Assembly: GCF_013031245.1 (NCBI RefSeq) | Contig: NZ_WPZL01000026.1 | Coordinates: forward strand, 1-54,665 | Source: Ruegeria lacuscaerulensis | Lineage (GTDB): Bacteria > Pseudomonadota > Alphaproteobacteria > Rhodobacterales > Rhodobacteraceae | Length of the DNA: 54,665 bases | Direction of reading: 5' to 3' | Part shown: positions 1 through 7,350 of the stretch, one piece after another | Position numbering within the stretch: the first letter of the stretch is position 1 | Layout: each line of letters begins with the position of its first letter | Position numbers and translations under genes: made by a program | Notes under the pieces: generated by a model | Database searches by the model: none | The model's input: the letters and a program-made list of their open reading frames with translations, nothing else | Told to the model about the DNA's origin: nothing

Positions 1-27
1 TAATTCGCACCCGCGAGAACTTGTGGA

Positions 28-55
28 AAGGGCGTCCCTCGGGACGCCCTTTTTT
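28..55 (+). terminator. Rho-independent terminator
   Basis: A GC-rich inverted repeat (GGCGTCCC / GGGACGCC with a two-base centre) is followed directly by a run of six T. It would end a plus-strand transcript entering from the left, outside the window. In this kind of genome the gene left of rpsJ is usually tuf, but that gene is not visible here. Confidence 0.85.
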
Positions 56-199
56 GTGAACCTCCGTTGGCAAACATATCGGTGCTAACCCAATTGCCTC
101 GACGGTGGGATGAGGTGAATGTATGCTGCACTGGTTAGCCCGGCCCATAGATGCGGTGCTTTTTTTGAAGAAAGACGTAGGAGCGGTTTCTAAACTTAA

Positions 200-1444
200 A
201 TGGAAAGTTTTCTTCTTCTGTCCTTTATCCTCCTTGGGTCGGGAATCGCTATTGTCCCCATCGCCGTTTGGCTTGGGCTTGGTTCGGCTCTGGGGTTCCT
301 GATCGCGGGCATGCTACTTGGCCCAAGTTTGTCAGCCTTGAACGTTGATGTAGAGAACCTGGAGCAGTTTGCCGAATTTGGCGTTGTCATGATGCTGTTC
401 TTAATAGGCTTGGAGCTTGCGCCCAAAAAGCTTTGGGACCTGCGGCACAGGTTGTTGGGGTTGGGCGGGTTGCAACTGATTTGTACGACTCTTGCCATTA
501 TGGGGTTGGCGATCGCTTTGGGTCAGCATTGGCAGGCGGCACTAACAATCGGGCTCATTTTTTCGCTGTCGTCTACGGCAATTGTGCTGCAAACCCTGCA
601 CGAAAAAGGTTTGCTCATGGGTAGCGGAGGGCAGGCGAGCTTTTCTGTTTTGCTGATGCAGGACATCGCGGTGATCCCTATTTTGGCGTTACTGCCGCTG
701 TTGGCGCTGCCTGATCTTGCGGCCACGGGTATCAACACGGTCAGCCACGGGCCTGCTGTCAGTTCCGGGTTTTCACTGAACCTTGTTCAGGCCTTGCCCG
801 AATGGCTCAGGGCGGTTGTGACGCTTGGCTCGATCATCCTGGTCATCGTAGGCGGGTCATATTTTACCGGACCGGTTATTCGATATGTCGAGTCCGCCAA
901 TCTGCCCGAGCTTTTGACTGCCATGGCCCTTACCATCGTTGTCGGCGTCGCCGTACTGATGATGGCGGTTGGCCTGACGCCCGCGCTGGGGGCGTTCATT
1001 GCCGGCGTCGTACTGGCAAACAGCGAGTATCGGCACACGCTCGAAAAGGAGATCACTCCGTTCAAGGGTTTGTTTCTGGGCTTGTTCTTTGTGAGCGTCG
1101 GCGCCTCGGTGAACTTTGGATTAATGATGGAACACTTGGGTTTCGTTGTCGCGTTGACCCTTAGCGTGATGGCCATTAAGGCCGTGGTTTTGTATATTCT
1201 TGGTCGGCTATTTGGCGTCTCTGGCGGGAACAATTGGCTGTTTGCGCTGGGAATGGCGCAGGCAGGAGAGTTCGGGTTTGTGTTGCTGTCCTTCTCGGTT
1301 GCAACGCATGTGCTGAGTGCCGATCTAGCGAACACGCTGATCATTGTCGTTGCCCTGTCGATGGTGCTGACGCCGTTGTTTTTTGTGTTTTACGACAAGG
1401 TCGTTGCGCCCCGATACTTGCCTAAAGAACCGGCAGAGAGCTAA
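200..1444 (+). CDS. Kef-type (CPA2) cation:proton antiporter, membrane domain only
   Basis: Integral inner-membrane antiporter of the CPA2 family, expected to exchange K+ or Na+ for H+. The 414 residues are almost entirely hydrophobic segments. Family hallmarks visible are LGLGSALGFLIAG near residue 25, FAEFGVVMMLFLIGLEL near residues 57-73, and the glycine-rich half-helices SLSSTAIVLQ and GLTPALGAFIAGVVLANS. The usual cytosolic TrkA-N/RCK nucleotide-binding domain that makes Kef proteins about 600 residues long is absent. The frame stops just after the last helix, at the sequence PKEPAES. It lies alone between two terminators, so it is probably a single transcription unit. Start chosen at the only early ATG, which precedes the first helix. 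Family is clear; ion specificity is not. Confidence 0.88.
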   Translation: MESFLLLSFILLGSGIAIVPIAVWLGLGSALGFLIAGMLLGPSLSALNVDVENLEQFAEFGVVMMLFLIGLELAPKKLWDLRHRLLGLGGLQLICTTLAIMGLAIALGQHWQAALTIGLIFSLSSTAIVLQTLHEKGLLMGSGGQASFSVLLMQDIAVIPILALLPLLALPDLAATGINTVSHGPAVSSGFSLNLVQALPEWLRAVVTLGSIILVIVGGSYFTGPVIRYVESANLPELLTAMALTIVVGVAVLMMAVGLTPALGAFIAGVVLANSEYRHTLEKEITPFKGLFLGLFFVSVGASVNFGLMMEHLGFVVALTLSVMAIKAVVLYILGRLFGVSGGNNWLFALGMAQAGEFGFVLLSFSVATHVLSADLANTLIIVVALSMVLTPLFFVFYDKVVAPRYLPKEPAES

Positions 1445-1567
1445 AGTTGTGGTCGCATCGTCGGCGCCGGCGTCGTGTCGAAAATCATCGAGTAGGTCGG
1501 CTCTGCCGACTGGTGGCCGGCAGTTGCTCTGAAGGAGCAATGAGAGTCCACTCGGTTGAACTAAAGA

Positions 1568-1597
1568 AGGCCGCTCCAATCCGGGGCGGCTTTTTTT
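1568..1597 (+). terminator. Rho-independent terminator after the antiporter gene
   Basis: Stem GCCGCTCC / GGGGCGGC (one G-U pair allowed) closed by a short loop and followed by seven T residues. It lies about 125 bases after the antiporter stop codon and separates it from the next, AT-richer gene. Confidence 0.85.
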
Positions 1598-1665
1598 GCC
1601 TTGAGATTTTCAAAAAGATTTGGGGTGAAGCAGAAAAGCTGTTCTAGGATTAAACTAAGCAACCA

Positions 1666-2334
1666 TTGAGAAACATTATTGATCACATTCAAAGCGTTTG
1701 TATGAAGATAGTGGATTCCCAAAATCCGATTGAGGAGCGAGAATTGAAACAAGCGATTACCGCAATAATGAGGAAAATCGAAAGCGAAGGTTATCTAAAC
1801 CCATTGGATGCACCAAAAGGCCGAGTGAAAGAGTTGTGCCGGAAGACCTGTTTTGAAGAAAATAAAGTAGGAAAACGTCTTCGGCTAAACAATCGAGGAA
1901 CGCAGGTTCTAAATGCTCACTTGGCATTGGATCATATTTTGAGCGTTTTCTTGAATGATCAGTTCATCTCAGATGCGACCGTAAGAACTGATAGAATGGC
2001 CTTCAACCAAAAGGCTGAGTTGCTGTATTCTCTAGGTATTCTTTCCAGTGAAAAACTGTACTGGGCGAAGAAGGTAAACAGCCTTCGGAATAAACTGGCG
2101 CATGAGCTGGATTTTAGGGTGTCCGACGAAGACGTGAAAGAGTTTGTGGATCATTTCGAAAGCGTCGTTGATGACAAACTTTTGGAGCGTCTCCCATTCG
2201 CCCATGCACTTATGATCGTTGTTATGGGTGTAGAGGCGGACAGAATTCGTAGTTTAAGCTATGATGTCGAGCGACATTTATCGATGCTGAATGCGCGCAG
2301 AGTTTTGGACGATGTCGATTATGCAGGTCGTTGA
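1666..2334 (+). CDS. HEPN-like hypothetical protein
   Basis: Soluble, mostly helical protein of 222 residues from a TTG start. An ATG at 1702 (codon 13) is an equally possible start, and neither has a convincing Shine-Dalgarno. The segment around residues 138-148 contains S-L-R-N-K-L-A-H, an R-x4-H motif (R141, H146) of the kind that forms the active site of HEPN-domain ribonucleases. It is preceded by helical segments with KAELLYSLG, as in HEPN/MAE_28990-like proteins. Base composition is clearly lower in GC than the flanking ribosomal genes, suggesting transfer. No partner antitoxin (MNT nucleotidyltransferase) is adjacent. It sits between a terminator and the rpsJ leader. HEPN membership is an inference from the motif and helical context; substrate unknown. 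Confidence 0.6.
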   Translation: MRNIIDHIQSVCMKIVDSQNPIEERELKQAITAIMRKIESEGYLNPLDAPKGRVKELCRKTCFEENKVGKRLRLNNRGTQVLNAHLALDHILSVFLNDQFISDATVRTDRMAFNQKAELLYSLGILSSEKLYWAKKVNSLRNKLAHELDFRVSDEDVKEFVDHFESVVDDKLLERLPFAHALMIVVMGVEADRIRSLSYDVERHLSMLNARRVLDDVDYAGR

Positions 2335-2375
2335 AGTGGCGGCTCCGACATTGGCAGCTTAGCTTCATTTCCCGC

Positions 2376-2402
2376 TTGCCAAACCCCACCAACCCCTGTA
2401 AG
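2376..2402 (+). promoter_or_regulatory. Candidate sigma70 promoter of rpsJ
   Basis: TTGCCA (2376-2381) and TGTAAG (2397-2402) separated by 15 bases made only of A and C. The spacer is shorter than ideal, but similar elements with an A/C-rich spacer stand before rplB, rpmC and rpmH in this window. Confidence 0.45.
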
Positions 2403-2428
2403 CCGCGCGAGTTCTCAATAAGAACATC

Positions 2429-2452
2429 AAGGCGGGGTGATTCCCGCCTTTT
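2429..2452 (+). promoter_or_regulatory. Leader hairpin upstream of rpsJ
   Basis: AAGGCGGG / CCCGCCTT stem with a seven-base loop followed by only a few T. It is about 70 bases before the rpsJ start, in the untranslated leader. It could act as an attenuator or a ribosomal-protein binding site; nothing in the sequence decides this. Confidence 0.5.
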
Positions 2453-2523
2453 GGGTTCGATGAGGGTTGGCGATGCGCGTCTGTCCTCCTCTCAACCTCA
2501 ACGCCTGATAAAAGGCTGTTAAT

Positions 2524-2838
2524 ATGCAAAGCCAAAACATCCGTATTCGGCTGAAGGCATTTGACTATCGCGTTCTGGATGCCAGCACGCAAGAGATCGT
2601 CAACACTGCCAAGCGGACCGGCGCGAACGTGCGCGGCCCGATCCCGCTGCCGAACAAGATTGAGAAGTTCACGGTTCTCCGTGGCCCTCACGTTGACAAG
2701 AAGTCCCGCGACCAGTTCGAGATCCGTACGCACAAGCGTCTGCTCGACATCGTTGATCCGACCCCCCAGACCGTTGACGCGCTGATGAAGCTCGACCTCG
2801 CTGCTGGTGTGGACGTCGAGATCAAGTTGCAGTCGTAA
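2524..2838 (+). CDS. rpsJ: 30S ribosomal protein S10
   Basis: Small-subunit protein of 104 residues, the usual length, which also serves as NusE in transcription antitermination. The signature [27 protein letters not shown] (residues about 39-65) and [22 protein letters not shown] are unmistakable S10. First gene of the S10 operon here, with a leader of about 120 bases from the predicted promoter. The next gene, rplC, follows after 18 bases with a GGAGG ribosome binding site. Confidence 0.98.
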   Translation: MQSQNIRIRLKAFDYRVLDASTQEIVNTAKRTGANVRGPIPLPNKIEKFTVLRGPHVDKKSRDQFEIRTHKRLLDIVDPTPQTVDALMKLDLAAGVDVEIKLQS

Positions 2839-2856
2839 GATCGGAGGGTATAGATT

Positions 2857-3582
2857 ATGCGCTCTGGTATTATCGCAAAAAAAGTCGGCATGACCCGCCT
2901 GTTCATGGAAGACGGCAAGCAGATCCCTGTGACCGTTCTTCACCTAGACAACCTGCAGGTCGTTGCACAGCGTACCGCTGACAAAGACGGCTACACCGCC
3001 GTTCAGCTGGGCGCCGGTGCTGCCAAGGCAAAACGCACCTCGAAAGCCATGCGCGGTCACTACGCCGCTGCCAAGGTTGAGCCCAAGCGTAAGCTGGCCG
3101 AGTTCCGCGTCTCCGAAGATGGCCTGATCGAAGTGGGCGCCGAGATTTCGGCTGAACACTTCCTGGAAGGTCAGAAGGTTGACGTTTCCGGCACATCGAT
3201 CGGTAAAGGCTTTGCCGGTGCGATGAAGCGCCACAACTTCGGTGGTCTGCGTGCTTCGCACGGTGTTTCGATCAGCCACCGTTCGCACGGTTCGACCGGT
3301 CAGTGTCAGGACCCGGGCAAGGTGTTCAAAGGCAAGAAGATGGCCGGTCACATGGGTGCTGCCCGTGTCACCACCCAGAACCTGGAAGTCGTCAAAACCG
3401 ACGCCGACCGGAACCTGGTCTTCATCAAAGGCGCCGTTCCCGGACCGAAATCGGGCTGGGTCACCGTCAAGGACGCCGTCAAGAAGAAAGCACCGGAAGG
3501 CCTGCCTTTCCCGGCTGCTGTGAAATCGGCTGCAACCGAAGCACCTGCGGAAGAAGCACCCGCGGAAGGTGGTGAAGCATGA
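2857..3582 (+). CDS. rplC: 50S ribosomal protein L3
   Basis: Large-subunit assembly protein that binds near the 3' end of 23S rRNA. The opening [15 protein letters not shown] and the central loop with [28 protein letters not shown] (the S-x-G-Q-x-Q/P-G-x-V-F-K-G-K region) identify it. At 241 residues it is longer than E. coli L3 (209) because of a C-terminal tail rich in Ala, Glu and Pro (last 25 residues or so), a common elaboration in Rhodobacteraceae. Its stop overlaps the rplD start by four bases, indicating translational coupling. Confidence 0.98.
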   Translation: MRSGIIAKKVGMTRLFMEDGKQIPVTVLHLDNLQVVAQRTADKDGYTAVQLGAGAAKAKRTSKAMRGHYAAAKVEPKRKLAEFRVSEDGLIEVGAEISAEHFLEGQKVDVSGTSIGKGFAGAMKRHNFGGLRASHGVSISHRSHGSTGQCQDPGKVFKGKKMAGHMGAARVTTQNLEVVKTDADRNLVFIKGAVPGPKSGWVTVKDAVKKKAPEGLPFPAAVKSAATEAPAEEAPAEGGEA

Positions 3583-4196
3583 AACTTGATGTAATCAAAC
3601 TGGACGGCGGCAAAGCCGGCAACATCGAGCTGGATGCGGACCTGTTCGGCCTGGAGCCGCGCGCGGACATCCTGCACCGTGTGGTCCGTTGGCAGCGCAA
3701 CAACGCGCAGGCCGGCACCCACAAGGTCAAGACCCGCTCGGAAACCAGCTACTCGACCAAGAAGATCTATCGCCAGAAGGGCACCGGTGGCGCACGCCAT
3801 GGTGACCGTAACGCGCCGATCTTCCGCGGTGGTGGTATCTACAAAGGCCCCGTGGTGCGTTCGCATGGTCATGACCTGCCGAAAAAGTTCCGCAAGCTTG
3901 GTCTGCGCCACGCTCTGTCGGCAAAAGCCAAGGCAGGTGAACTGGTCGTGATCGAGAACGCTGAAGCTGAAGGCAAGACCGCCGCTCTGGCCAAACAGGT
4001 TGCAAACCTGGGCTGGAAACGCGCTCTGGTCATCGACGGTGCGACCGTGAACGAAGGTTTCCTGAAGGCGTCGCGCAACATCGAAGGTCTGGATATCCTG
4101 CCGTCGATGGGTGCAAATGTTTATGACATCCTCAAGCGTGACACTCTGGTGCTCACCAAAGCGGCTGTCGAAGCACTGGAGGCTCGTCTGAAATGA
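3579..4196 (+). CDS. rplD: 50S ribosomal protein L4
   Basis: 205-residue L4, which lines the peptide exit tunnel and in enterobacteria is the autogenous regulator of this operon. The basic loop with [30 protein letters not shown] sequence (residues about 50-75) and the [25 protein letters not shown] segment are characteristic. The ATG overlaps the rplC stop and its own stop overlaps the rplW start. Whether L4 autoregulation operates through the rpsJ leader here is not shown. Confidence 0.98.
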   Translation: MKLDVIKLDGGKAGNIELDADLFGLEPRADILHRVVRWQRNNAQAGTHKVKTRSETSYSTKKIYRQKGTGGARHGDRNAPIFRGGGIYKGPVVRSHGHDLPKKFRKLGLRHALSAKAKAGELVVIENAEAEGKTAALAKQVANLGWKRALVIDGATVNEGFLKASRNIEGLDILPSMGANVYDILKRDTLVLTKAAVEALEARLK

Positions 4197-4489
4197 GCGC
4201 GAAGGCAGAACACTACGACGTGATCCGCAAGCCGGTCATCACCGAAAAGTCGACCATGGCGTCCGAAAATGGCGCGGTTGTCTTTGAAGTGGCGATCGAC
4301 AGCAACAAGCCGCAGATCAAAGAGGCCGTTGAGGCGCTGTTTGGTGTAAAGGTCAAGGCGGTCAACACCACCGTGACCAAAGGCAAGGTTAAGCGGTTCC
4401 GCGGCCAGCTGGGTCGTCGGAAAGACGTCAAGAAAGCATATGTGACCCTGGAAGAGGGCAACACCATCGACGTGTCCACCGGTCTCTGA
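4193..4489 (+). CDS. rplW: 50S ribosomal protein L23
   Basis: 98-residue L23, the exit-tunnel rim protein that docks trigger factor and [17 protein letters not shown] at residues about 8-21 and the segment [32 protein letters not shown] are typical. It is the last gene of the first ribosomal block and is followed within about 25 bases by a strong terminator, unusual because rplW and rplB are normally co-transcribed. The last 75 coding bases and about 20 bases beyond are duplicated at 5721-5818. Confidence 0.98.
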   Translation: MSAKAEHYDVIRKPVITEKSTMASENGAVVFEVAIDSNKPQIKEAVEALFGVKVKAVNTTVTKGKVKRFRGQLGRRKDVKKAYVTLEEGNTIDVSTGL

Positions 4490-4512
4490 TCGAACTCGTC
4501 TTTGGAGAGAAA
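4415..4512 (+). repeat. Direct repeat copy A: 3' end of rplW and downstream
   Basis: About 98 bases covering the last 25 codons of rplW plus the segment up to its terminator. The same sequence recurs at 5721-5818 with three mismatches by eye (C/G near 4460, T/C near 4496, C/T at 4512). The offset is a constant 1306 bases without gaps. Confidence 0.95.
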
Positions 4513-4513
4513 C

Positions 4514-4543
4514 AAAACCCCCGCGTCAGCGGGGGTTTTTTTG
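4514..4543 (+). terminator. Rho-independent terminator after rplW
   Basis: CCCCCGC / GCGGGGG type stem around a short loop (CCCCGC, GTCA, GCGGGG visible) followed by seven T. It closes the rpsJ-rplW block. Confidence 0.9.
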
Positions 4544-4586
4544 TCACTACCTGCGCATGGTACTCTGTACATTGCCTGAGGTGATT

Positions 4587-5030
4587 TCAATCTGACGCTG
4601 CTTGAGCCCGGGCGGTATCAATGAAAACCTTCCAGCCGTCGGAATTGGCGAAGGCGCTCATCTTTTCGTGCAGCAAAGGCCCGTAAATAGCCCACATACG
4701 TTTGCGCAGGTCTCTTCCCTTGTCGGTGAGTTGCAGGACCTTGCCGCGCCGGTCGCCGTCGTGTTCGATTATTTCAATCAGGTCTTCCGCAGCCAGGCGC
4801 CGGCTCATATGAGACAAGTTTGACTGTTCAAAGATGACGTCCTGCGCCAGCTCGTAAGGACGCAATCTTCCTCCGTGCCGTTCTATGGACCACAGCAGGT
4901 CGTACCACTTCAACGGTGGCAGACCGGCATCTTTCAGGGCTGCGCTGATGTCCGATTGGATGATCCGGGTGGTCCGGTTCATGGCCACCCATATATCTGT
5001 TTCCAACGGTGTCGGCAGATTGCGCTTCAC
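4587..5030 (-). CDS. MarR-family transcriptional regulator
   Basis: 147-residue dimeric winged-helix regulator. The helix-turn-helix lies around residues 58-85 (RPYELAQDVIFEQSNLSHMSRRLAAEDLIEI), followed by the wing with D-G-D-R-R-G-K (residues about 91-97) and LTDKGRDLRKRMW, the standard MarR layout. It is divergent from the yceI-like gene, and a perfect palindrome lies in the 101 bases between the two starts. It probably represses both genes until an unknown ligand or oxidant binds. Both genes sit inside a segment bracketed by duplicated rplW ends, so they are likely acquired together. Confidence 0.92.
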   Translation of the reverse strand: MKRNLPTPLETDIWVAMNRTTRIIQSDISAALKDAGLPPLKWYDLLWSIERHGGRLRPYELAQDVIFEQSNLSHMSRRLAAEDLIEIIEHDGDRRGKVLQLTDKGRDLRKRMWAIYGPLLHEKMSAFANSDGWKVFIDTARAQAASD

Positions 5031-5075
5031 AACTTCGTGTTTACTCCAAAACTATTTGCAGGTTTATGTTGGCTC

Positions 5076-5099
5076 ATTTAGATGAAAATTCATCTAAAT
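5076..5099. promoter_or_regulatory. Palindromic operator between marR and yceI
   Basis: Perfect inverted repeat with 11-base arms (ATTTAGATGAA / TTCATCTAAAT) and a two-base centre AA. It lies 46 bases upstream of the MarR start and 33 bases upstream of the YceI start. Size, symmetry and position are those of a MarR dimer site that would control both divergent promoters. Binding is inferred. Confidence 0.75.
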
Positions 5100-5131
5100 T
5101 CCAGTGCCAATCGGATGAAAGGAATATCGCC

Positions 5132-5713
5132 ATGACATTCAAATCTACGATCGCCGCAGTTGCTTTGACCATCGCTGTGACGCCGGCCTTTGCGCAGACC
5201 TACAAAACCGACCAAGGGCATACAGAAGTCCGGTTCAACTGGAGCCATGCCGGAGTTTCGACGCAGCACGGAGAGTTCACCAAGGTTGAAGGGGTGCTGA
5301 ACCTGAACGCAGAAGATGTGGAGGCCTCGACGCTGAACGTGACGATTGACGCAAGTAGCCTGGCTTCGGGATTCGGACCTCTGGACGACGACCTGAAGTC
5401 CGCGAATTTTCTGGAGGTTGAAACCTATCCCGAGATCACCTTTGTCAGCACCGGGATTAAACGGACCGGTGACACCACGGCGGATGTAACCGGCGACCTG
5501 ACTATCCATGGCGTGACCAAGCCCGTGACTCTGAAAACCACAATAACGCATCAGGGCGAACACCCGATGGGCAGCATCCTTGACTATTATCAGGGCGATT
5601 GGGTGGCCTTCTCGGCGACGACTGAGATCGACCACATGGAATTTGGCGTGGGTCCGTTTTCGACCGGGCCGATCACTATCATGATTGATACTGAGATGAA
5701 GGCGGACGGGTAA
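5132..5713 (+). CDS. YceI-family periplasmic protein
   Basis: 193-residue lipocalin-like protein exported to the periplasm; the family binds polyisoprenoid lipids and is often linked to stress or respiratory quinone metabolism. A Sec signal peptide ([22 protein letters not shown]) covers about residues 1-21. [52 protein letters not shown] and [11 protein letters not shown] are YceI hallmarks. The ATG at 5132 was preferred over upstream in-frame starts because it begins the signal peptide and has AAGGAA 11 bases upstream; a longer frame would read through the operator. Divergent partner of the MarR gene. Confidence 0.93.
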   Translation: MTFKSTIAAVALTIAVTPAFAQTYKTDQGHTEVRFNWSHAGVSTQHGEFTKVEGVLNLNAEDVEASTLNVTIDASSLASGFGPLDDDLKSANFLEVETYPEITFVSTGIKRTGDTTADVTGDLTIHGVTKPVTLKTTITHQGEHPMGSILDYYQGDWVAFSATTEIDHMEFGVGPFSTGPITIMIDTEMKADG

Positions 5714-5720
5714 GCCAGTG

Positions 5721-5795
5721 CGTCGGAAAGACGTCAAGAAAGCATATGTGACCCTGGAAGAGGGGAACACCATCGACGTGTCCACCGGTCTCTGA
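5721..5795 (+). pseudogene. Duplicated 3' fragment of rplW
   Basis: The last 24 codons of rplW (residues [10 protein letters not shown] through the C-terminal V-S-T-G-L and TGA) repeated seven bases after the yceI stop codon, with no start codon. It is nearly identical to 4415-4489, with only one coding mismatch. It is not translated on its own. It marks the right edge of the marR-yceI segment. Confidence 0.93.
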
Positions 5796-5818
5796 TCGAA
5801 CCCGTCTTTGGAGAGAAA
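5721..5818 (+). repeat. Direct repeat copy B: rplW 3' end
   Basis: Second copy of the repeat at 4415-4512. Together the copies bracket marR-yceI. The downstream terminator is also similar in design (CCCCCGC / GCGGGGG) but differs in loop, so the repeat may originally have included it. Confidence 0.95.
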
Positions 5819-5822
5819 TAAA

Positions 5823-5850
5823 GGCCCCCGCGAAAGCGGGGGTTTTTGTT
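5823..5850 (+). terminator. Rho-independent terminator after yceI
   Basis: CCCCCGC / GCGGGGG stem closed by a GAAA tetraloop, followed by TTTTTGTTT. It is the counterpart of the terminator after the true rplW. Confidence 0.9.
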
Positions 5851-5941
5851 TGTTATGCGGGAGATTTTTGTCGGGATTGGTTTCGTTTTGAGGCAAACTC
5901 TGCTCCAATTAGTTGAGATAACGAAATTGGCTAAACCCCTT

Positions 5942-7090
5942 ATGAACAAATCTAGTAAGATCGAATTCAATCGTCCAACTAAGTACACTTTGTTAGAAGT
6001 TCTAGGAAACGGTGCTTGTGGCGAGACGGTCCACCTTCGAGACGAAGGAATGGATGCCGACTTCGTTGCGAAGAAGTATCTGCCGATAATTGCGGAGAAA
6101 GACGATCCAGATCTTTTTTCAGAGTTGCTTGGAAGGTTCCGTGACGAAGCGCGGATACTGTTTAGGCTCAATCATCCAAACATCGTCCGAGTTTTCAACT
6201 ACTTTGACTACAGTGAGTACAAAACGTCGTACATTCTGATGGAATATGTTTCGGGTACGGAGTTACTGGACTACCTCAAGCAATACCCAGCTAAAGCGGA
6301 CAGAGTGTTCGAGGGTGTTGTCGATGGGTTTGCGCATTTGCAGTCGCGAGGGATTCTCCATCGCGACATTCGCCCCGCCAACATTCTCATCGAAGAGACG
6401 GGCACACCCAAGATTATAGATTTTGGTTTCGGAAAAGAAATCGACATCGGAAAATCTGGGGATGATAGAAAGAGTATCTCTCTTAATTGGTGGTGTGAAA
6501 CTCCTCCCGAGTTCTCTGATGCAAAATATGATTTTCAGACTGAAGTTTATTTTGTTGGAAAGCTCTTTCAGCTGGCAATTCAGGAATGTGGTTTAAGCGA
6601 CTTCAAGTATAGGCTGCTCTTGATCTCAATGTGTAACCCGGATCGTGCTAGTCGCACTGCATCATTCGAGGACGTCAAACGCTCGATAAATGAGGGCAAG
6701 TTCTCTGAACTCGCCTTCTCCGAAGGGGAAATTGGTACGTATCGAAGTTTTGCCAAGGCTTTATCTGAAGTGGTTTCGTCAATTCAATCTGATGCGCGTT
6801 TTGACAGAGAGCCTGCGAAAGTGCTGAATAAACTCGAGGAACTTTATCGAAAGACAATGCTCGAAGAAACGCTTGCTGCTCCAAACAAGTTGGTATCTGT
6901 TTTTGTATTGGGCTCTTTCCGATTTTGGACGAGCACCGAAGTCGAGGTTGAGACGCTACTCAAATTCATCGAGCTGATGCGAGGGCTATCGGAGGAAAAG
7001 CGTAGCATAGTTTTGGAAAATCTAATTCTGCGCTTAGAGGCATGTGAACGCACAGAGCCTAAAATTGATTACGACGACATACCCTTTTGA
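5942..7090 (+). CDS. Ser/Thr protein kinase (Hanks type) with unknown C-terminal region
   Basis: 382-residue soluble eukaryotic-like kinase. In order from the ATG at 5942: glycine loop LGNGACGETV (G22), the ATP-binding lysine in FVAKKY (K44 or K45), catalytic loop HRDIRPAN (H140-N147), DFG at D160, and TPPEF in the activation/APE position. All catalytic residues are present, so it is probably active. Residues after about 230 match no domain I recognise; there is no transmembrane segment or sensor domain. Two in-frame starts lie upstream (5846 TTG, 5855 ATG) but fall in or against the preceding terminator. GC content is visibly lower than in flanking genes, pointing to acquisition. No phosphatase or target gene is adjacent. 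Confidence 0.82.
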   Translation: MNKSSKIEFNRPTKYTLLEVLGNGACGETVHLRDEGMDADFVAKKYLPIIAEKDDPDLFSELLGRFRDEARILFRLNHPNIVRVFNYFDYSEYKTSYILMEYVSGTELLDYLKQYPAKADRVFEGVVDGFAHLQSRGILHRDIRPANILIEETGTPKIIDFGFGKEIDIGKSGDDRKSISLNWWCETPPEFSDAKYDFQTEVYFVGKLFQLAIQECGLSDFKYRLLLISMCNPDRASRTASFEDVKRSINEGKFSELAFSEGEIGTYRSFAKALSEVVSSIQSDARFDREPAKVLNKLEELYRKTMLEETLAAPNKLVSVFVLGSFRFWTSTEVEVETLLKFIELMRGLSEEKRSIVLENLILRLEACERTEPKIDYDDIPF

Positions 7091-7176
7091 AGCCTGGATT
7101 TACTTTAAGAAATCAACAGATTTGTACAGCGCTTGTGGTGAGCAATCGAGTCTACTGGGAATCTCAAGGAACCCTA

Positions 7177-7205
7177 TAGACACCCACCCCCAACACTGCT
7201 AAATG
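7177..7205 (+). promoter_or_regulatory. Candidate sigma70 promoter of the rplB block
   Basis: TAGACA (7177-7182) and TAAATG (7200-7205) separated by 17 bases, almost all A and C. The position, about 145 bases before rplB and after the kinase stop, is what would be needed to restart ribosomal gene expression beyond the upstream terminators. Confidence 0.5.
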
Positions 7206-7218
7206 CACCCAATCTTGC

Positions 7219-7241
7219 GGCCTCGGATTCGTTCCGGGGCC
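7219..7241 (+). promoter_or_regulatory. Leader hairpin upstream of rplB
   Basis: Stem GGCCTCGG / CCGGGGCC (one G-U pair) with a seven-base loop just after the candidate promoter. It has no T-run, so it is not a terminator. It is one of several GC-rich hairpins in the leaders of ribosomal blocks here. Confidence 0.45.
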
Positions 7242-7350
7242 TCTGATATTTGTAACCGGGGACCTTCGGGGCCCTATACCCTTGGCACCTACGGGGGCCT
7301 ATCACATAGCAGGGAAACCCCCTGCACTTGCTAAACGGAAGACAGAAAGC

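Noticed and set aside
1445..1567. Possible remnant of an RCK domain after the antiporter gene
   Set aside because: All three forward frames were read; a G-R-I-V-G-A-G string appears in one frame but is followed by a stop and has no further RCK features.
5846..5941. Upstream in-frame start codons for the kinase
   Set aside because: The TTG at 5846 is inside the terminator T-run and the ATG at 5855 is only a few bases past it; the kinase domain needs neither.
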